Counted from the stretch's first letter, positions 48,915 to 59,528 are shown. The stretch is DNA of 64,000 nucleotides from Neisseria weaveri (GCF_900638685.1 NZ_LR134533.1:1798001-1862000), one strand, 5' to 3'. Notes: generated from the sequence alone by a model not told the origin. Translations and numbers: made by a program.

Positions 48915-49430
48915 TTATGCTGACGGTATGCGCCTTGCGGCCATGCGTTGACCGATTTCTGCGAGTTTTTCCGGCGGAATATGCTGTTTGGCCAGTTCAA
49001 ACAAGGGTTCTTCGATTTGCAGATGGGCATGGTAGCCGTCGGTGAAATTTTGCAATACCTGCGGATTCGGGCGGTATTCGGAGTTGCTTTGCATCAGGGT
49101 AAATTCATGGGACAGCTGCCGCCAGCTTTCGTGCAGCGTTTCGTGCTGGCCGAGCAGCGTATCGATGTCGGTGCGGGCTTGCGGCGCATATTGCAGCAGC
49201 AGGGGGAACAGGTCGTCTTCTTCGTCTTGGTGGTGCAGCGGGGCAGCGATATTGAAGTATTGGCTGATTTGCCGGACGGTTTGGATAACGATGTCGTTGC
49301 AGCCGTTGTCTTCAATATATTGGGAAAGCAGGGCGACTTGTCCGCAAAAGCGGCGCACTTTTCCGTGGCAGGCATACAGCATTTCGATCGGCTCGGCGAA
49401 GGTAACGCTGCGGTTGTCGAATAAGTCCAT
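48915..49430 (-). CDS. Hemerythrin HHE-domain protein
   Basis: The 171-residue four-helix protein has possible di-iron ligands: His in [13 protein letters not shown], His/Glu in [14 protein letters not shown], His in [11 protein letters not shown], and His/Glu in [18 protein letters not shown] proteins bind oxygen, NO or iron, and some repair iron-sulfur clusters. The physiological partner is not shown by the neighbours. It has no signal peptide, so it is cytoplasmic. A DUS follows its promoter side at 49490-49501. Confidence 0.85.
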   Translation of the reverse strand: MDLFDNRSVTFAEPIEMLYACHGKVRRFCGQVALLSQYIEDNGCNDIVIQTVRQISQYFNIAAPLHHQDEEDDLFPLLLQYAPQARTDIDTLLGQHETLHESWRQLSHEFTLMQSNSEYRPNPQVLQNFTDGYHAHLQIEEPLFELAKQHIPPEKLAEIGQRMAARRIPSA

Positions 49431-49532
49431 GTGAATATCCTGTTTTATCTGTCGGATTATTGGGTAGCAAAAACGGGTTGGGTCAAAATTTCAGACGGCC
49501 TCCGTTTGGTTTTGAGGCAGGTTAGGGGTTAA

Positions 49533-50243
49533 TTATAAATCGACCAGCAGCTTGCGTATGGTGTCCAATGCCTGATTGGATTCGTGCCGGCATGGGTCGG
49601 GCATATTGCCGTTGGTGCAGGCCAAGCCGATGATGCCGCAAAGGTGAATATAGGGCAGGCCGATTTCGCGTGCCAAAATGGCTTCGGGCATGCCGGACAT
49701 GCCGATGATGTCTACGCCGTCGTTACGGTAGCGGCTGACTTCGGCACGGGTCGGCCAGCGCGGTCCTTGAATGCAGCCGTACACGGCATTGCTGATGATG
49801 TGGGTATCATGCCCTGCGGCGTGTTGCAGCAGGGTTTGGCGCAGGCTGTTGTCGTAAGGGTAGGAAAAATCGGTATGGACAACCGCTTGATTCGGGCCTT
49901 CGAAAAAGGTGGAAGGGCGGTTGGTGTAGTCGATTAAATCATCGGGCACCACCAATGCGCCGGCCGGGCAGCCTTCGTGCAGTCCGGCAACGGATGAAAT
50001 GGAAATAATGTTTTCCGCACCGGCGGAATGCAGCGCCCAAATATTGGCGCGGTAGTTGATTTCGTGCGGCGCAAGTGTGTGGTTGAAGCCGTGTCGGGCG
50101 AGAAAAACGATATCTTGGCTGCCGAGACGGCCGAACAATAACGGTGTGCTGGGCTCGCCGTAGGGCGTGCGGACGATTTGGCGGTGGGTAATGCTGAGTT
50201 CGGGCAGGCGGGTCAGGCCGCTGCCGCCGATAACGGCAATCAT
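49533..50243 (-). CDS. S-methyl-5'-thioinosine phosphorylase (MtnP/PNP family)
   Basis: The 236-residue purine nucleoside phosphorylase of the MTAP branch has the N-terminal IAVIGGSGLTRLPEL, phosphate-binding ARHGFNHTLAPHEINYRANI, VYGCIQGPRWPTRAEVSRYR and DIIGMSGMPEAILAREIGLP. The MSGMPEA form (Ser where true methylthioadenosine phosphorylases have Thr) and the 'C..GPRW' region suit 6-oxopurine substrates such as methylthioinosine, as in Pseudomonas. Methylthioadenosine phosphorylase activity is the alternative. It acts in methionine salvage and polyamine by-product recycling. Confidence 0.8.
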   Translation of the reverse strand: MIAVIGGSGLTRLPELSITHRQIVRTPYGEPSTPLLFGRLGSQDIVFLARHGFNHTLAPHEINYRANIWALHSAGAENIISISSVAGLHEGCPAGALVVPDDLIDYTNRPSTFFEGPNQAVVHTDFSYPYDNSLRQTLLQHAAGHDTHIISNAVYGCIQGPRWPTRAEVSRYRNDGVDIIGMSGMPEAILAREIGLPYIHLCGIIGLACTNGNMPDPCRHESNQALDTIRKLLVDL

Positions 50244-50332
50244 GTTTGCTCCGTGTCGGGAAAATAAAGTGGGTTTATTGTAATGGATTTGGCGGCGGTT
50301 CGGTATGTCGGAAAGTAATACGGCGCGGACAA

Positions 50333-50440
50333 ATGCCGTTAAATGAAAATGCAGAATCAGCCGGGGCCGGCTGGATTGTGGCGGCGGTAGCGGTTACCGT
50401 ATTGCTGACGTATGCCTCGAATATCATGCCGGGGTTTTGA
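50333..50440 (+). CDS. Possible 35-residue single-TM peptide
   Basis: MPLNENAESAGAGWIVAAVAVTVLLTYASNIMPGF is encoded from ATG at 50333 (written in two parts: a hydrophilic ten-residue head and one hydrophobic helix from about residue 12). The frame is open upstream to 50246 but without good start signals. The ribosome site is weak. It may be a small membrane protein or chance. Confidence 0.3.
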   Translation: MPLNENAESAGAGWIVAAVAVTVLLTYASNIMPGF

Positions 50441-50496
50441 AATTCGGCTGCAAAATAGAATAAGGCCGAAAAATTCAGACGGCCTCACAATGAATG

Positions 50497-50733
50497 TTAT
50501 TTGAGATTTAAGCGTTTTCCCCATTTTTTCACAAACTCGGTCAGCTCGGCCACGCTTTCGGGCTTCAGCATCGGGCGGGCTTGTTTGGCCAGCGTTTTGG
50601 CTTCCTGCAGATTGATTTCGCCTGCGCGGTAGCGTGCCCAATGGGTTTGAACGTAGTCGGACATTTCCTGCTGATGCGTTTCCTGCGTGTGTTTGAGGAT
50701 GAATTTTAAGGCCTGTTTTTCGATGATGTTCAT
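50497..50733 (-). CDS. Small conserved-looking helical protein of unknown function
   Basis: The 78-residue, basic, all-helical protein starts MNIIEKQALKFILKHTQETH and ends KKWGKRLNLK. It has no Cys, no signal and no transmembrane segment. It lies between purM and the small peptide gene and is ended by a DUS-containing stem (50474-50485). I do not recognise a family. Codon use matches its neighbours, so it is probably real. Confidence 0.6.
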   Translation of the reverse strand: MNIIEKQALKFILKHTQETHQQEMSDYVQTHWARYRAGEINLQEAKTLAKQARPMLKPESVAELTEFVKKWGKRLNLK

Positions 50734-50760
50734 GGGTTTAAATGCTTTGATTTGAAGGGA

Positions 50761-50792
50761 AGGCCGTCTGAAAATGTGTTTTCAGACGGCCT
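50761..50792. terminator. DUS pair terminator of purM
   Basis: A perfect DUS and its complement are separated by eight bases, 25 bases after the purM stop. Confidence 0.8.
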
Positions 50793-50816
50793 CTGTTTAA
50801 TGAAGTAAACCTGATG

Positions 50817-51851
50817 TTAGGCCACTTGGGTTTGGTGCTCGTCGCCGTTGCGCGCGCGGATTTCGCCTAAGCGGTAAACGGTTTCGCCTTGTTCGGCCAA
50901 GAATTTCTGCACCGCGTCGGCATCTTCTTTGGCGATGATGACCACCATGCCGATGCCGCAGTTGAAGGTGCGGTACATTTCCTGTTGTGCCACGTTGCCC
51001 GCTTGTTGCAGCCATTGGAACAGCTTGGGCATTTCCCATGCGTTGGCGTCGATTTGGGCAACGGTGTTTTCGGGCAGCACGCGCGGTACGTTTTCGGTGA
51101 TGCCGCCGCCAGTGATGTGCGCCATGCCTTTGATGGTGAATTGTTTCAATGCGGCAAGAATCGGTTTTACATATAAGCGGGTGGGGGCGATGATGGCTTG
51201 GCGCAGGGTTTTGTTGCCGTCGAACGGTGCGTCCAAATCGGGCTGGTCGCGCTCGATGATTTTGCGTACTAATGAATAGCCGTTGGAATGTGCGCCGTTG
51301 GAAGCCAAGCCCAGCACGATGTCGCCGGGCACGATGCTGCGGCCGTTGATGACTTGGTCTTTTTCCACCACGCCCACGGCGAAGCCGGCCAAGTCGTATT
51401 CGCCTTCGGGATACATGCCGGGCATTTCGGCGGTTTCGCCGCCGATGAGGGCGCAGCCGGATTCTTCGCAGCCTTGGGCGATGCCTTTAATCACGTCGGT
51501 AGCGCGGGCGACATCGAGTTTGCCGCAGGCGAAGTAGTCGAGGAAAAACAGCGGTTCTGCGCCTTGTACCAGAATGTCGTTCACGCTCATGGCCACGAGG
51601 TCGATGCCGACGGTGTCGTGTTTGTCCCAGTCGAAAGCCAGTTTCAGTTTGGTGCCCACGCCGTCGGTGCCGGAAACGAGCACGGGGTTTTGGTATTTTT
51701 TGCCGATTTCCACCAGTGCGCCGAAGCCGCCTAAATCGCCCAATACTTCGGGGCGCATGGTGCGTTTGGCAAAAGGTTTGATGTTTTCAACGAGTTGGTC
51801 GCCTGCGTCGATATCTACGCCTGCGTCGCGGTAGCTCAGAGATTCGCTCAT
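50817..51851 (-). CDS. purM: Phosphoribosylaminoimidazole (AIR) synthetase
   Basis: The 344-residue enzyme of purine synthesis closes the imidazole ring of FGAM with ATP. Motifs: [83 protein letters not shown] and [12 protein letters not shown]. The full length matches E. coli PurM. It is divergent from the PerM-type permease, an arrangement seen in many Proteobacteria. Confidence 0.97.
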   Translation of the reverse strand: MSESLSYRDAGVDIDAGDQLVENIKPFAKRTMRPEVLGDLGGFGALVEIGKKYQNPVLVSGTDGVGTKLKLAFDWDKHDTVGIDLVAMSVNDILVQGAEPLFFLDYFACGKLDVARATDVIKGIAQGCEESGCALIGGETAEMPGMYPEGEYDLAGFAVGVVEKDQVINGRSIVPGDIVLGLASNGAHSNGYSLVRKIIERDQPDLDAPFDGNKTLRQAIIAPTRLYVKPILAALKQFTIKGMAHITGGGITENVPRVLPENTVAQIDANAWEMPKLFQWLQQAGNVAQQEMYRTFNCGIGMVVIIAKEDADAVQKFLAEQGETVYRLGEIRARNGDEHQTQVA

Positions 51852-52063
51852 GTTTGTGGCTTTCCCAATGAAGTAAGATTGTGGACAAGATAAGGAAAAA
51901 TTTGTGCGTATTTTACCTGATTTTGACTGCTGTTTGTCTGCATTTGTTAAATAATTTCAGACGGCATAAATTTATGTGGGAAAATGCCTGGTTTGTATTT
52001 CAAGATGGTATGCTTAGGGCTTTTCGGAATTTGCCGATTGCCTGATTACGGGATATTTGGATT

Positions 52064-53134
52064 ATGTATCAGAAGAAAATGCGCGGCGTAAAGCCGTGGA
52101 TATTGGTGGGGCTGGTGCTGGCGGCTTTGGTTTGGCTGGTGTTTGCGCTGAGCAATATTTTGACGCCTTTTATTGTGGCTGCGGTGCTGGCGTATATTTT
52201 GAACCCGTTGGTGGAAAAATTACGTGCCAAAGGCATTAAACGCGGGCCGGGTGCGATGCTGGTGATGGTGTCGACCCTGCTTTTGCTGTTTGCGTTGGTG
52301 CTGATTATCGTACCGATGCTGATTAACCAGTTTAATAATTTGGTGATGCGTCTGCCGCAGATTGTCTATTTCATCCAAAACAAGCTGCTGCCTTGGATGA
52401 ACGAATGGGCGGGAGACAGCGTGCAAATCAATATGCAGACGCTGACCGACTGGCTGCAGTCGAATACGGGCGAATTGAGTAATGCCCTGCAGCGTTGGGC
52501 GCCGACGTTGATGAGACAGAGCGGCAATATTTTGGCGGGTGTCAGCAATATGCTGTTGCTGCCTTTCCTGCTGTATTACTTCTTGTTGGATTGGCAACGC
52601 TGGTCGCTGGGTATCCGTGCTTTTGTGCCGAGACGTTTCTTGGACAACTATTTGCGCATCAGCGGCAATATGGACAGGGTATTGGGCGAGTTTTTACGCG
52701 GCCAGTTGGTGGTTATGCTGATTATGGGGCTGATTTACGGCGTAGGGCTGATGCTCACCGGTTTGGATTCGGGCTTTGCCATCGGTATGATTGCCGGTAT
52801 TTTGGTGTTCGTGCCGTATTTGGGCGCGTTTACCGGCCTGCTGCTGGCTACGTTGGCGGCTTTGCTTCAGTTTGGCTCGTGGCAGGGTTTGCTGATGGTG
52901 TGGGCGGTGTTCGGTGTGGGGCAGTTTTTGGAGAGCTTCTTCATCACGCCGAAGATTGTGGGCGACCGTATCGGACTTTCGCCTTTCTGGGTGATTTTCT
53001 CGTTGATGGCGTTCGGTCAGCTGATGGGGTTTGTGGGCATGTTGATCGGCTTGCCGTTGGCGGCGGTCACGCTGGTGTTGTTGCGCGAAGGGGCGGACGT
53101 GTATTTCCTGAGCCGTTTCTATCGGCATAAATAA
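52064..53134 (+). CDS. AI-2E transporter (PerM/UPF0118) family permease
   Basis: The 356-residue inner-membrane protein has about eight transmembrane segments: WILVGLVLAALVWLVFALSN and ILTPFIVAAVLAYILNPLVE at the start; a periplasmic loop (about 90-150); MLLLPFLLYYFLLDWQRW; then GMIAGILVFVPYLGAFTGLL and GFVGMLIGLPLAAVTLVLL. The family includes the proposed AI-2 exporter TqsA and sodium/proton antiporters; the substrate here is unknown. Divergence from purM fits its usual place. An AT-form reverse DUS lies upstream (51956-51967). Confidence 0.88.
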   Translation: MYQKKMRGVKPWILVGLVLAALVWLVFALSNILTPFIVAAVLAYILNPLVEKLRAKGIKRGPGAMLVMVSTLLLLFALVLIIVPMLINQFNNLVMRLPQIVYFIQNKLLPWMNEWAGDSVQINMQTLTDWLQSNTGELSNALQRWAPTLMRQSGNILAGVSNMLLLPFLLYYFLLDWQRWSLGIRAFVPRRFLDNYLRISGNMDRVLGEFLRGQLVVMLIMGLIYGVGLMLTGLDSGFAIGMIAGILVFVPYLGAFTGLLLATLAALLQFGSWQGLLMVWAVFGVGQFLESFFITPKIVGDRIGLSPFWVIFSLMAFGQLMGFVGMLIGLPLAAVTLVLLREGADVYFLSRFYRHK

Positions 53135-53162
53135 ACAAGTATTTTCAATAATGTCAGGTAAG

Positions 53163-53189
53163 AGGCCGTCTGAAAATTTCAGACGGCCT
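53163..53189. terminator. DUS pair terminator of the PerM-type gene
   Basis: A perfect DUS and its complement are separated by three bases, starting 28 bases after the stop. Confidence 0.85.
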
Positions 53190-53260
53190 CTTGATTTGGA
53201 CAGGCGGTGGTTGGTTTAACTTCCGTATCACGCCTAATCGGATACTGTTAGAACGCTTGA

Positions 53261-53674
53261 TTACAGTTGTGACGGAAAAATCTGTTTGCGCGCACGGTAG
53301 CGTTTCCATTTCACCAGATAGCCGATGACAACGGGAATGGCGGCGGCAATACCTTTAAACGTCCAGGTGGCATACCAGGGTTTGGCGATAACGATGGTGT
53401 CGTTGGCGGAAAGGGCGGTGATGTCGCGTACGGCCAGCCAGTCGAGATAAGGCCACCAGCAGGCGACGAGTGCGCCGAAGAAAAACGGCCAAACGGCGCA
53501 GTTGAGGTTGCGTTGCCACAGCATAAAGCAGACTATTGCCCAAAGCAGCGTGAAGCCGGTAACGGTCAGTTTGCTTTCCATCGGCATTCCCAAATAGTTG
53601 GCGGCAAGGTAGGTGAGAATAACCCACAGGCCGGCGAGCACGGCCAAAATGATTTCTTCGGGGCGTTTAAACAT
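53261..53674 (-). CDS. Small four-helix membrane protein of unknown function
   Basis: The 137-residue protein has four predicted membrane segments (about residues 8-28 IILAVLAGLWVILTYLAANY, 37-55, 60-78 and 108-125) and a basic C-terminus (KWKRYRARKQIF). I recognise no family. A loop of about 25 residues between the third and fourth segment, DITALSANDTIVIAKPWYAT, could be periplasmic. It lies before hemB in the same direction on the minus strand but has its own gap. Confidence 0.65.
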   Translation of the reverse strand: MFKRPEEIILAVLAGLWVILTYLAANYLGMPMESKLTVTGFTLLWAIVCFMLWQRNLNCAVWPFFFGALVACWWPYLDWLAVRDITALSANDTIVIAKPWYATWTFKGIAAAIPVVIGYLVKWKRYRARKQIFPSQL

Positions 53675-53788
53675 ATCGAATCCTTTTTAAACCGCTACGG
53701 CAGCCAAGTGGGCAGATAGCGGAGTGGTAAATAAAAAAAACAAACAGCTGCTGTTTCAGACGGCCTATCGGGCTGAATGTTGCAAAAT

Positions 53789-54925
<1,137 letters not shown>

Positions 54926-55023
54926 TTATTTTGGATTGATCGGGGCGGCTTTTGTTCAGACGGCCTTTTAGAAGACGGCGGTACGCTGTGGTATGATTCT
55001 GCTCCGTAAAGAAAAGGAACGAT

Positions 55024-55461
55024 ATGGACAAAACCGTTTTTCTGTTTACCGACGGTGCATGCAAAGGCAATCCCGGAGCGGGAGGCTGGGGCGTGTTGAT
55101 GCGCTACGGCAGCCATGAAAAAGAGCTGTTCGGCGGTGAAGCGGAAACCACCAACAACCGCATGGAGCTGACGGCGGTGATTTCCGGGCTGGAAGCATTG
55201 AAACGGCCGTGCCGCGTTGCGGTTTACACGGATTCCCAGTATGTCAAAAACGGTATGGAAAGCTGGATTCACGGCTGGAAGAAAAACGGCTGGAAAACGG
55301 CCGCCAAAAAGCCGGTGAAAAACGATGATTTGTGGAAGCGGCTCGATGAATTGGTTGCGCTTCACCAAGTCGATTGGGTGTGGGTGAAAGGCCACGCCGG
55401 CCATGCCGAAAACGAAAGGGCGGACGCTTTGGCCAATCAAGGCGCGGCGCAATTCGGTTGA
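55024..55461 (+). CDS. rnhA: Ribonuclease HI
   Basis: The 145-residue enzyme degrades RNA in RNA-DNA hybrids. The four acidic catalytic residues are visible in [16 protein letters not shown] (Asp), [14 protein letters not shown] (Glu), [12 protein letters not shown] (Asp) and [12 protein letters not shown] (Asp); the basic handle is [24 protein letters not shown] precedes the ATG. It is divergent from hemB. Confidence 0.97.
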   Translation: MDKTVFLFTDGACKGNPGAGGWGVLMRYGSHEKELFGGEAETTNNRMELTAVISGLEALKRPCRVAVYTDSQYVKNGMESWIHGWKKNGWKTAAKKPVKNDDLWKRLDELVALHQVDWVWVKGHAGHAENERADALANQGAAQFG

Positions 55462-55529
55462 AGAGGCCGTCTGAAAATCCAAACCGCCGGTTGGGACGGT
55501 TTGGCCGTTGATGATAAAGTTAAGTTAAA

Positions 55530-55559
55530 AGGCCGTCTGAACGGTTTTTCAGACGGCCT
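55530..55559. terminator. DUS pair downstream of rnhA
   Basis: A perfect DUS and its complement are separated by six bases. Another single DUS is directly after the rnhA stop (55464-55475). Confidence 0.75.
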
Positions 55560-55630
55560 GATGTATTAAAATACCCACGCTCCGCCATTCGGCGCAGCTT
55601 TAACGTAAATGCCGATATCAGGATACGATA

Positions 55631-56041
55631 GTGAACAAGCCTTGCCCCATTTGTGAAGCGGCGGACGAAGATGTTCTGCTGCAAACCGATACCTTGCGCG
55701 TGATTGCCGTGCACAACGAAGCCAACGCGCCTGCATTTTGCCGCGTTATCTGGCAGAAGCACGTTGCCGAAATGACCGACCTGCCGCCGCATGAGCGTAA
55801 CGAATTGATGGACATGGTCTACCGTGTGGAATCGGCCATGCGCCGCGTATTTGCACCTGCCAAAATCAATTTGGCCAGTCTCGGCAACGTTGTGCCGCAC
55901 CTGCATTGGCATGTGGTGGCGCGTTTCGACAACGATGCCAATTTTCCGGCACCGATTTGGGCGCCGGCGCAAAGAGCGCACGCGATGGCGTTGCCCGAGG
56001 ATTGGCCTTTGCAGGTAAAACGCTTGCTTGAGGCCGTCTGA
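55631..56041 (+). CDS. HIT-family nucleotide hydrolase
   Basis: The 136-residue histidine-triad protein has its catalytic triad in VVPHLHWHVVARF (His-x-His-x-His). An N-terminal CPICEA pair of Cys follows the GTG start. The shape (short, N-terminal Cys pair, PAPIWAP at the C-terminal part) suggests the neisserial HIT protein acting on dinucleotide or nucleoside phosphoramidates; the exact substrate is unknown. The stop codon TGA is itself part of a DUS (56031-56042), so the last three residues (EAV) are DUS-encoded. A second DUS follows at 56047-56058. Confidence 0.88.
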   Translation: MNKPCPICEAADEDVLLQTDTLRVIAVHNEANAPAFCRVIWQKHVAEMTDLPPHERNELMDMVYRVESAMRRVFAPAKINLASLGNVVPHLHWHVVARFDNDANFPAPIWAPAQRAHAMALPEDWPLQVKRLLEAV

Positions 56042-56214
56042 AAAAAAGGCCGTCTGAAAAAATCATGCCGTTATTTGCCGTCTGTGGCGGCTTCACGGCA
56101 TAAAACGTCAAACCCACAAGCGCAAACCGGCGGATTCAATATCTAAAAATATATCGGCACTGCTGTAACCATGCCGTTGTTTTGCGTGCAAATAAACAGA
56201 AAGAACCCGCGATT

Positions 56215-57390
56215 ATGTCTTGGCAATCCTCACGCCGAAGCTTTTTACGCGCGGCTGCAGCCGTTACCGGAGCCGGTTTGCTGCAAGCCTGCGGAAGCAG
56301 CCAGCCGTCTCAGACCGTCCGTCCGAAAGTATCAGCGAAAGCCCGCACCGTGAAACCCGAAAAAAGAACCCAACATTCAGGCGACAATATGCTGCGTATT
56401 GTCGCGCCGTCCGGCTTTGCCGATAACGCCGCACGTACCGAAGCCGGTATCAGCCGCCTGTATCAGGCCGGTTTCAGCATCAGCAACCAAGAAGCAGGCT
56501 ACCGCCGTTTCCAGCGTTTTGCAGGCAACGATGCCCAACGTATTGCCGATTTTCAGGATGTGGCTTCGGGTAAGGTGAAAACGCCCAAAGTCTTGATGGG
56601 CTTGCGCGGCGGATATGGCGCGGCACGTTTGCTGCCCCATATCGATCTGGCATCGCTGGGGGCGCGTATGCGCGAACACGGAACGCTCTTTTTCGGTTTC
56701 AGCGACGTATGCGCCATTCAGCTCGGCCTGTTGGCAAAAAGCGGCATGACGAGTTTTGCCGGTCCGATGGTGTATAGCGAGTTCGGCAAACCCGTACCCA
56801 GTGTGTACACGATGGATTCGTTTATCCGCGGCACCACTTCGGCAAGCAACACCATTACCGTAGCCGAAATCCAACGCCGCAGCGTGAATGCGGAGGGCAC
56901 GTTGTGGGGCGGTAATTTAAGCGTGCTGGCTTCGCTGGCAGGTACGCCGTATATGCCGGATATCGACGGCGGCATCCTGTTTTTGGAGGATGTCAGCGAA
57001 CAGCCTTACCGTATCGAACGTATGCTGCAAACGCTGTATTTGTCGGGCGTGTTGTCGAAACAGCGCGCCATTGTGTTCGGCGATTTCCGCATGGGCAATA
57101 TCAGAGACGTGTATGACAGCAGCTATGATTTCAGTGCCGTTACCAACATTATCCAGCGCGTTGCCAAAGTACCCGTGCTAACCGGCTTCCCGTTTGGCCA
57201 TATTGCCAACAAAGCCACTTTCCCGCTCGGCGCACACGCCGCAATCCGAAGCAATAGCGACGGCGGATACTCGGTAACTTTTAGCGGCTACCCGACTTTA
57301 AATGCCGCCAGCCTGAATCTCGACAGCTTGCTGCCGCCGCCGGCATTTGATGTAAACAGCTTTATCATGGAAGACAATGTCAGCGAATAA
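56215..57390 (+). CDS. ldcA: L,D-carboxypeptidase A (peptidase S66), exported lipoprotein
   Basis: The 391-residue protein has an N-terminus with a twin-arginine motif (SRRSFLRAA) and a lipobox (LLQACG). It should therefore cross the membrane folded and be lipid-anchored, unlike cytoplasmic E. coli LdcA. S66 motifs: RIVAPSGFA, LMGLRGGYGAARLLP (nucleophile-Ser region is in FFGFSDVCAI), and WGGNLSVLASLAGTPYMPDI (acidic/His relay). It trims the terminal D-Ala from tetrapeptides of peptidoglycan. Neisserial LdcA is known to be periplasmic (from memory). It has a weak ribosome site. Confidence 0.9.
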   Translation: MSWQSSRRSFLRAAAAVTGAGLLQACGSSQPSQTVRPKVSAKARTVKPEKRTQHSGDNMLRIVAPSGFADNAARTEAGISRLYQAGFSISNQEAGYRRFQRFAGNDAQRIADFQDVASGKVKTPKVLMGLRGGYGAARLLPHIDLASLGARMREHGTLFFGFSDVCAIQLGLLAKSGMTSFAGPMVYSEFGKPVPSVYTMDSFIRGTTSASNTITVAEIQRRSVNAEGTLWGGNLSVLASLAGTPYMPDIDGGILFLEDVSEQPYRIERMLQTLYLSGVLSKQRAIVFGDFRMGNIRDVYDSSYDFSAVTNIIQRVAKVPVLTGFPFGHIANKATFPLGAHAAIRSNSDGGYSVTFSGYPTLNAASLNLDSLLPPPAFDVNSFIMEDNVSE

Positions 57391-57406
57391 TGTTTCCGAT
57401 ACGAAC

Positions 57407-57432
57407 AGGCCGTCTGAAAATTCAGGCGGCCT
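57407..57432. terminator. DUS pair after ldcA
   Basis: A perfect DUS and a near-complement (TTCAGGCGGCCT, one change) are separated by two bases. The rest of the 305-base gap to aroC holds single DUS copies (57495-57506, 57636-57647) and no gene that I can see. Confidence 0.7.
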
Positions 57433-57695
57433 TTTGATTTCAGGCTGATTCGATAGGCAAAATACGACGGATTCGGCTTATTGTGATGATCATGAGGCCG
57501 TCTGAAAAATAACCATAATTCCAACCTTAAGCCGCGCAAAACAGCCGATAAATACCAAGTCTGCCGGAATAGGGCGCAGCACGGCCCGTATTTTCATGCC
57601 CGGCCGGGTTGAATCTTCTGTGCCAAGCCTGTTTTTTCAGACGGCCTTTATGCTAAACTTGCCCGCATTATTACTACACCGCAACGATACAGATT

Positions 57696-58790
57696 ATGGC
57701 AGGCAACTCTTTCGGACAACTCTTCACCGTAACCACTTTCGGCGAAAGCCACGGCCCCGCATTAGGCTGCATCATCGACGGCTGCCCGCCCGGGCTTTCA
57801 TTAAGCGCCGCCGACATCCAAACCGACCTCGACCGCCGCAAACCCGGCACCAGCCGCCACGTTACCCAACGGCGCGAGGCCGACGAAGTGGAAATCCTCT
57901 CCGGCGTGTTTGAAGGCCGAACCACCGGCACGCCGATTGCCCTGTTCATCCGCAACACCGACCAACGCAGTAAAGACTACGGCAACATCGCCCGGCAATT
58001 CCGCCCCGGCCACGCCGACTACACCTATTGGCACAAATACGGCATCCGCGACTACCGCGGAGGCGGCCGCAGCTCCGCCCGCGAAACCGCCGCCCGCGTT
58101 GCCGCCGGAGCGATTGCCAAAAAATGGCTGAAAGAAAAGTTCGGCACCGAAATCACCGCCTACGTGACCCAAGTGGGCGAAAAAACCATCGCCTTCGAAG
58201 GCTACGAACACATCGGCAACAATCCCTTTTTCGCCGCCAACCAAAGCCAAATAGCCGGGTTGGAAAACTATATGGACAGCGTGCGCAAATCGCTGGATTC
58301 CGTCGGCGCCAAACTCGCCGTCGAAGCCCGCAACGTACCCGTCGGCTTGGGCGAACCCGTATTCGACCGGCTGGATGCCGACATCGCCCACGCCATGATG
58401 TCGATTAACGCCGTCAAAGGCGTGGAAATCGGCGCAGGCTTCGGCTGCATCACCCAACGCGGCAGCGAACACGGCGACGAGCTGACCCCCGAAGGCTTCT
58501 TGTCCAACCACGCCGGCGGCATCTTGGGCGGCATCAGCACCGGCCAAGATATTGCCGTCAACATCGCCGTCAAGCCCACCAGCAGCATCGCCACCCCGCG
58601 CCGCTCAATCGACATCGAAGGCAATCCCGTCGAACTCGCCACCCACGGCCGCCACGACCCCTGCGTCGGCCTGCGCGCCGCCCCGATTGCCGAGGCCATG
58701 CTCGCACTGGTGCTGATCGACCATGCCCTGCGCCACCGCGCCCAAAATGCCGATGTGAGCGTGAGCACGCCCGATATCGCCCGCCGTTGA
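57696..58790 (+). CDS. aroC: Chorismate synthase
   Basis: The 364-residue FMNH2-dependent enzyme converts EPSP to chorismate, the branch point of aromatic amino acid and folate synthesis. Signatures: [24 protein letters not shown] (first), [36 protein letters not shown] (second) and [18 protein letters not shown] (third). It has normal length. The coding strand is unusually C-rich, like ligA, while most neighbours are G-rich. Confidence 0.98.
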   Translation: MAGNSFGQLFTVTTFGESHGPALGCIIDGCPPGLSLSAADIQTDLDRRKPGTSRHVTQRREADEVEILSGVFEGRTTGTPIALFIRNTDQRSKDYGNIARQFRPGHADYTYWHKYGIRDYRGGGRSSARETAARVAAGAIAKKWLKEKFGTEITAYVTQVGEKTIAFEGYEHIGNNPFFAANQSQIAGLENYMDSVRKSLDSVGAKLAVEARNVPVGLGEPVFDRLDADIAHAMMSINAVKGVEIGAGFGCITQRGSEHGDELTPEGFLSNHAGGILGGISTGQDIAVNIAVKPTSSIATPRRSIDIEGNPVELATHGRHDPCVGLRAAPIAEAMLALVLIDHALRHRAQNADVSVSTPDIARR

Positions 58791-58804
58791 ACTTAAATCG
58801 ATTC

Positions 58805-58833
58805 AGGCCGTCTTAAAATTTTTCAGACGGCCT
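58805..58833. terminator. Degenerate DUS pair after aroC
   Basis: AGGCCGTCTTAA (one change) and a perfect reverse DUS surround a five-base loop, 14 bases after the aroC stop. Confidence 0.75.
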
Positions 58834-58979
58834 GTTTGGCGTAATAAAGACGGTTGTACCGATTTGTATGCCGTTGGCGCAGAAACATTTAGCCAAAATA
58901 CAGACTTTATACTAAAATGCCCTCCTGAATCTCCGTACAGCAGGTGTGTGCGGATTTGTTTCAATACAGGATTAGAAAG

Positions 58980-59396
58980 ATGACACAAGAAACCGCTTTG
59001 GGTGCTGCATTAAAATCTGCAGTGCAGACCATGAGCAAAACCAAACAAACTGAGATGATTGCAGAACACATCTACAATAAATACGATGTGTTCAAACGGT
59101 TCAAACCGCTTGCAGTCGGCATCGACCAAGATTTGATTGCCGCTCTGCCGCAGTTTTCGCCAGAGCTGATTACCCGTGTTTTGGCAGCGCATTGCCGCCG
59201 TCCGCGTTATTTGAAAGCTTTGGCCCGTGGCGGTAAACGCTTTGATTTGAACAACCGTTTCAAAGGCGAAGTCAGCCAGGAAGAGCAGGCGGTTGCAATG
59301 CAGCATCCTGTGGTTCAGAAAGACTTGGCCGAGAAAGCCGAGCGTCAAGCTGCTAAAGAAGCGGCGGCCAAACAGGAAGAATCGGCTGCTGAATAA
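58980..59396 (+). CDS. proQ: ProQ/FinO-domain RNA chaperone (minimal ProQ)
   Basis: The 138-residue protein consists essentially of the FinO/ProQ domain (about residues 25-110: FKRFKPLAVGIDQDLIAALP, CRRPRYLKALARGGKRFDLN). A short charged tail (AERQAAKEAAAKQEE) follows. It binds structured sRNAs and mRNA 3' ends. Unlike E. coli ProQ it lacks the Tudor-like C-terminal domain, matching the minimal N. meningitidis protein. The start at 58980 is chosen over a Met 12 codons upstream; GAAAGATG is close to the start. It has its own terminator. Confidence 0.9.
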   Translation: MTQETALGAALKSAVQTMSKTKQTEMIAEHIYNKYDVFKRFKPLAVGIDQDLIAALPQFSPELITRVLAAHCRRPRYLKALARGGKRFDLNNRFKGEVSQEEQAVAMQHPVVQKDLAEKAERQAAKEAAAKQEESAAE

Positions 59397-59429
59397 GCCG
59401 CGGCTTGCTGACAGACTAAGACAAACAGT

Positions 59430-59459
59430 AAAACGACCTTTGATTGCAAAGGTCGTTTT
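59430..59459. terminator. Terminator of proQ (shared with convergent rbsK)
   Basis: AAAACGACCTTTG and CAAAGGTCGTTTT surround a four-base loop, followed by GTTTTTGG. It is not DUS-based. Confidence 0.88.
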
Positions 59460-59528
59460 GTTTTTGGTGTGATGGAATTTTGCGGCGGTTAATATTTGCA
59501 TTAACTGCCGCAAAAGATACGGCTTTGT

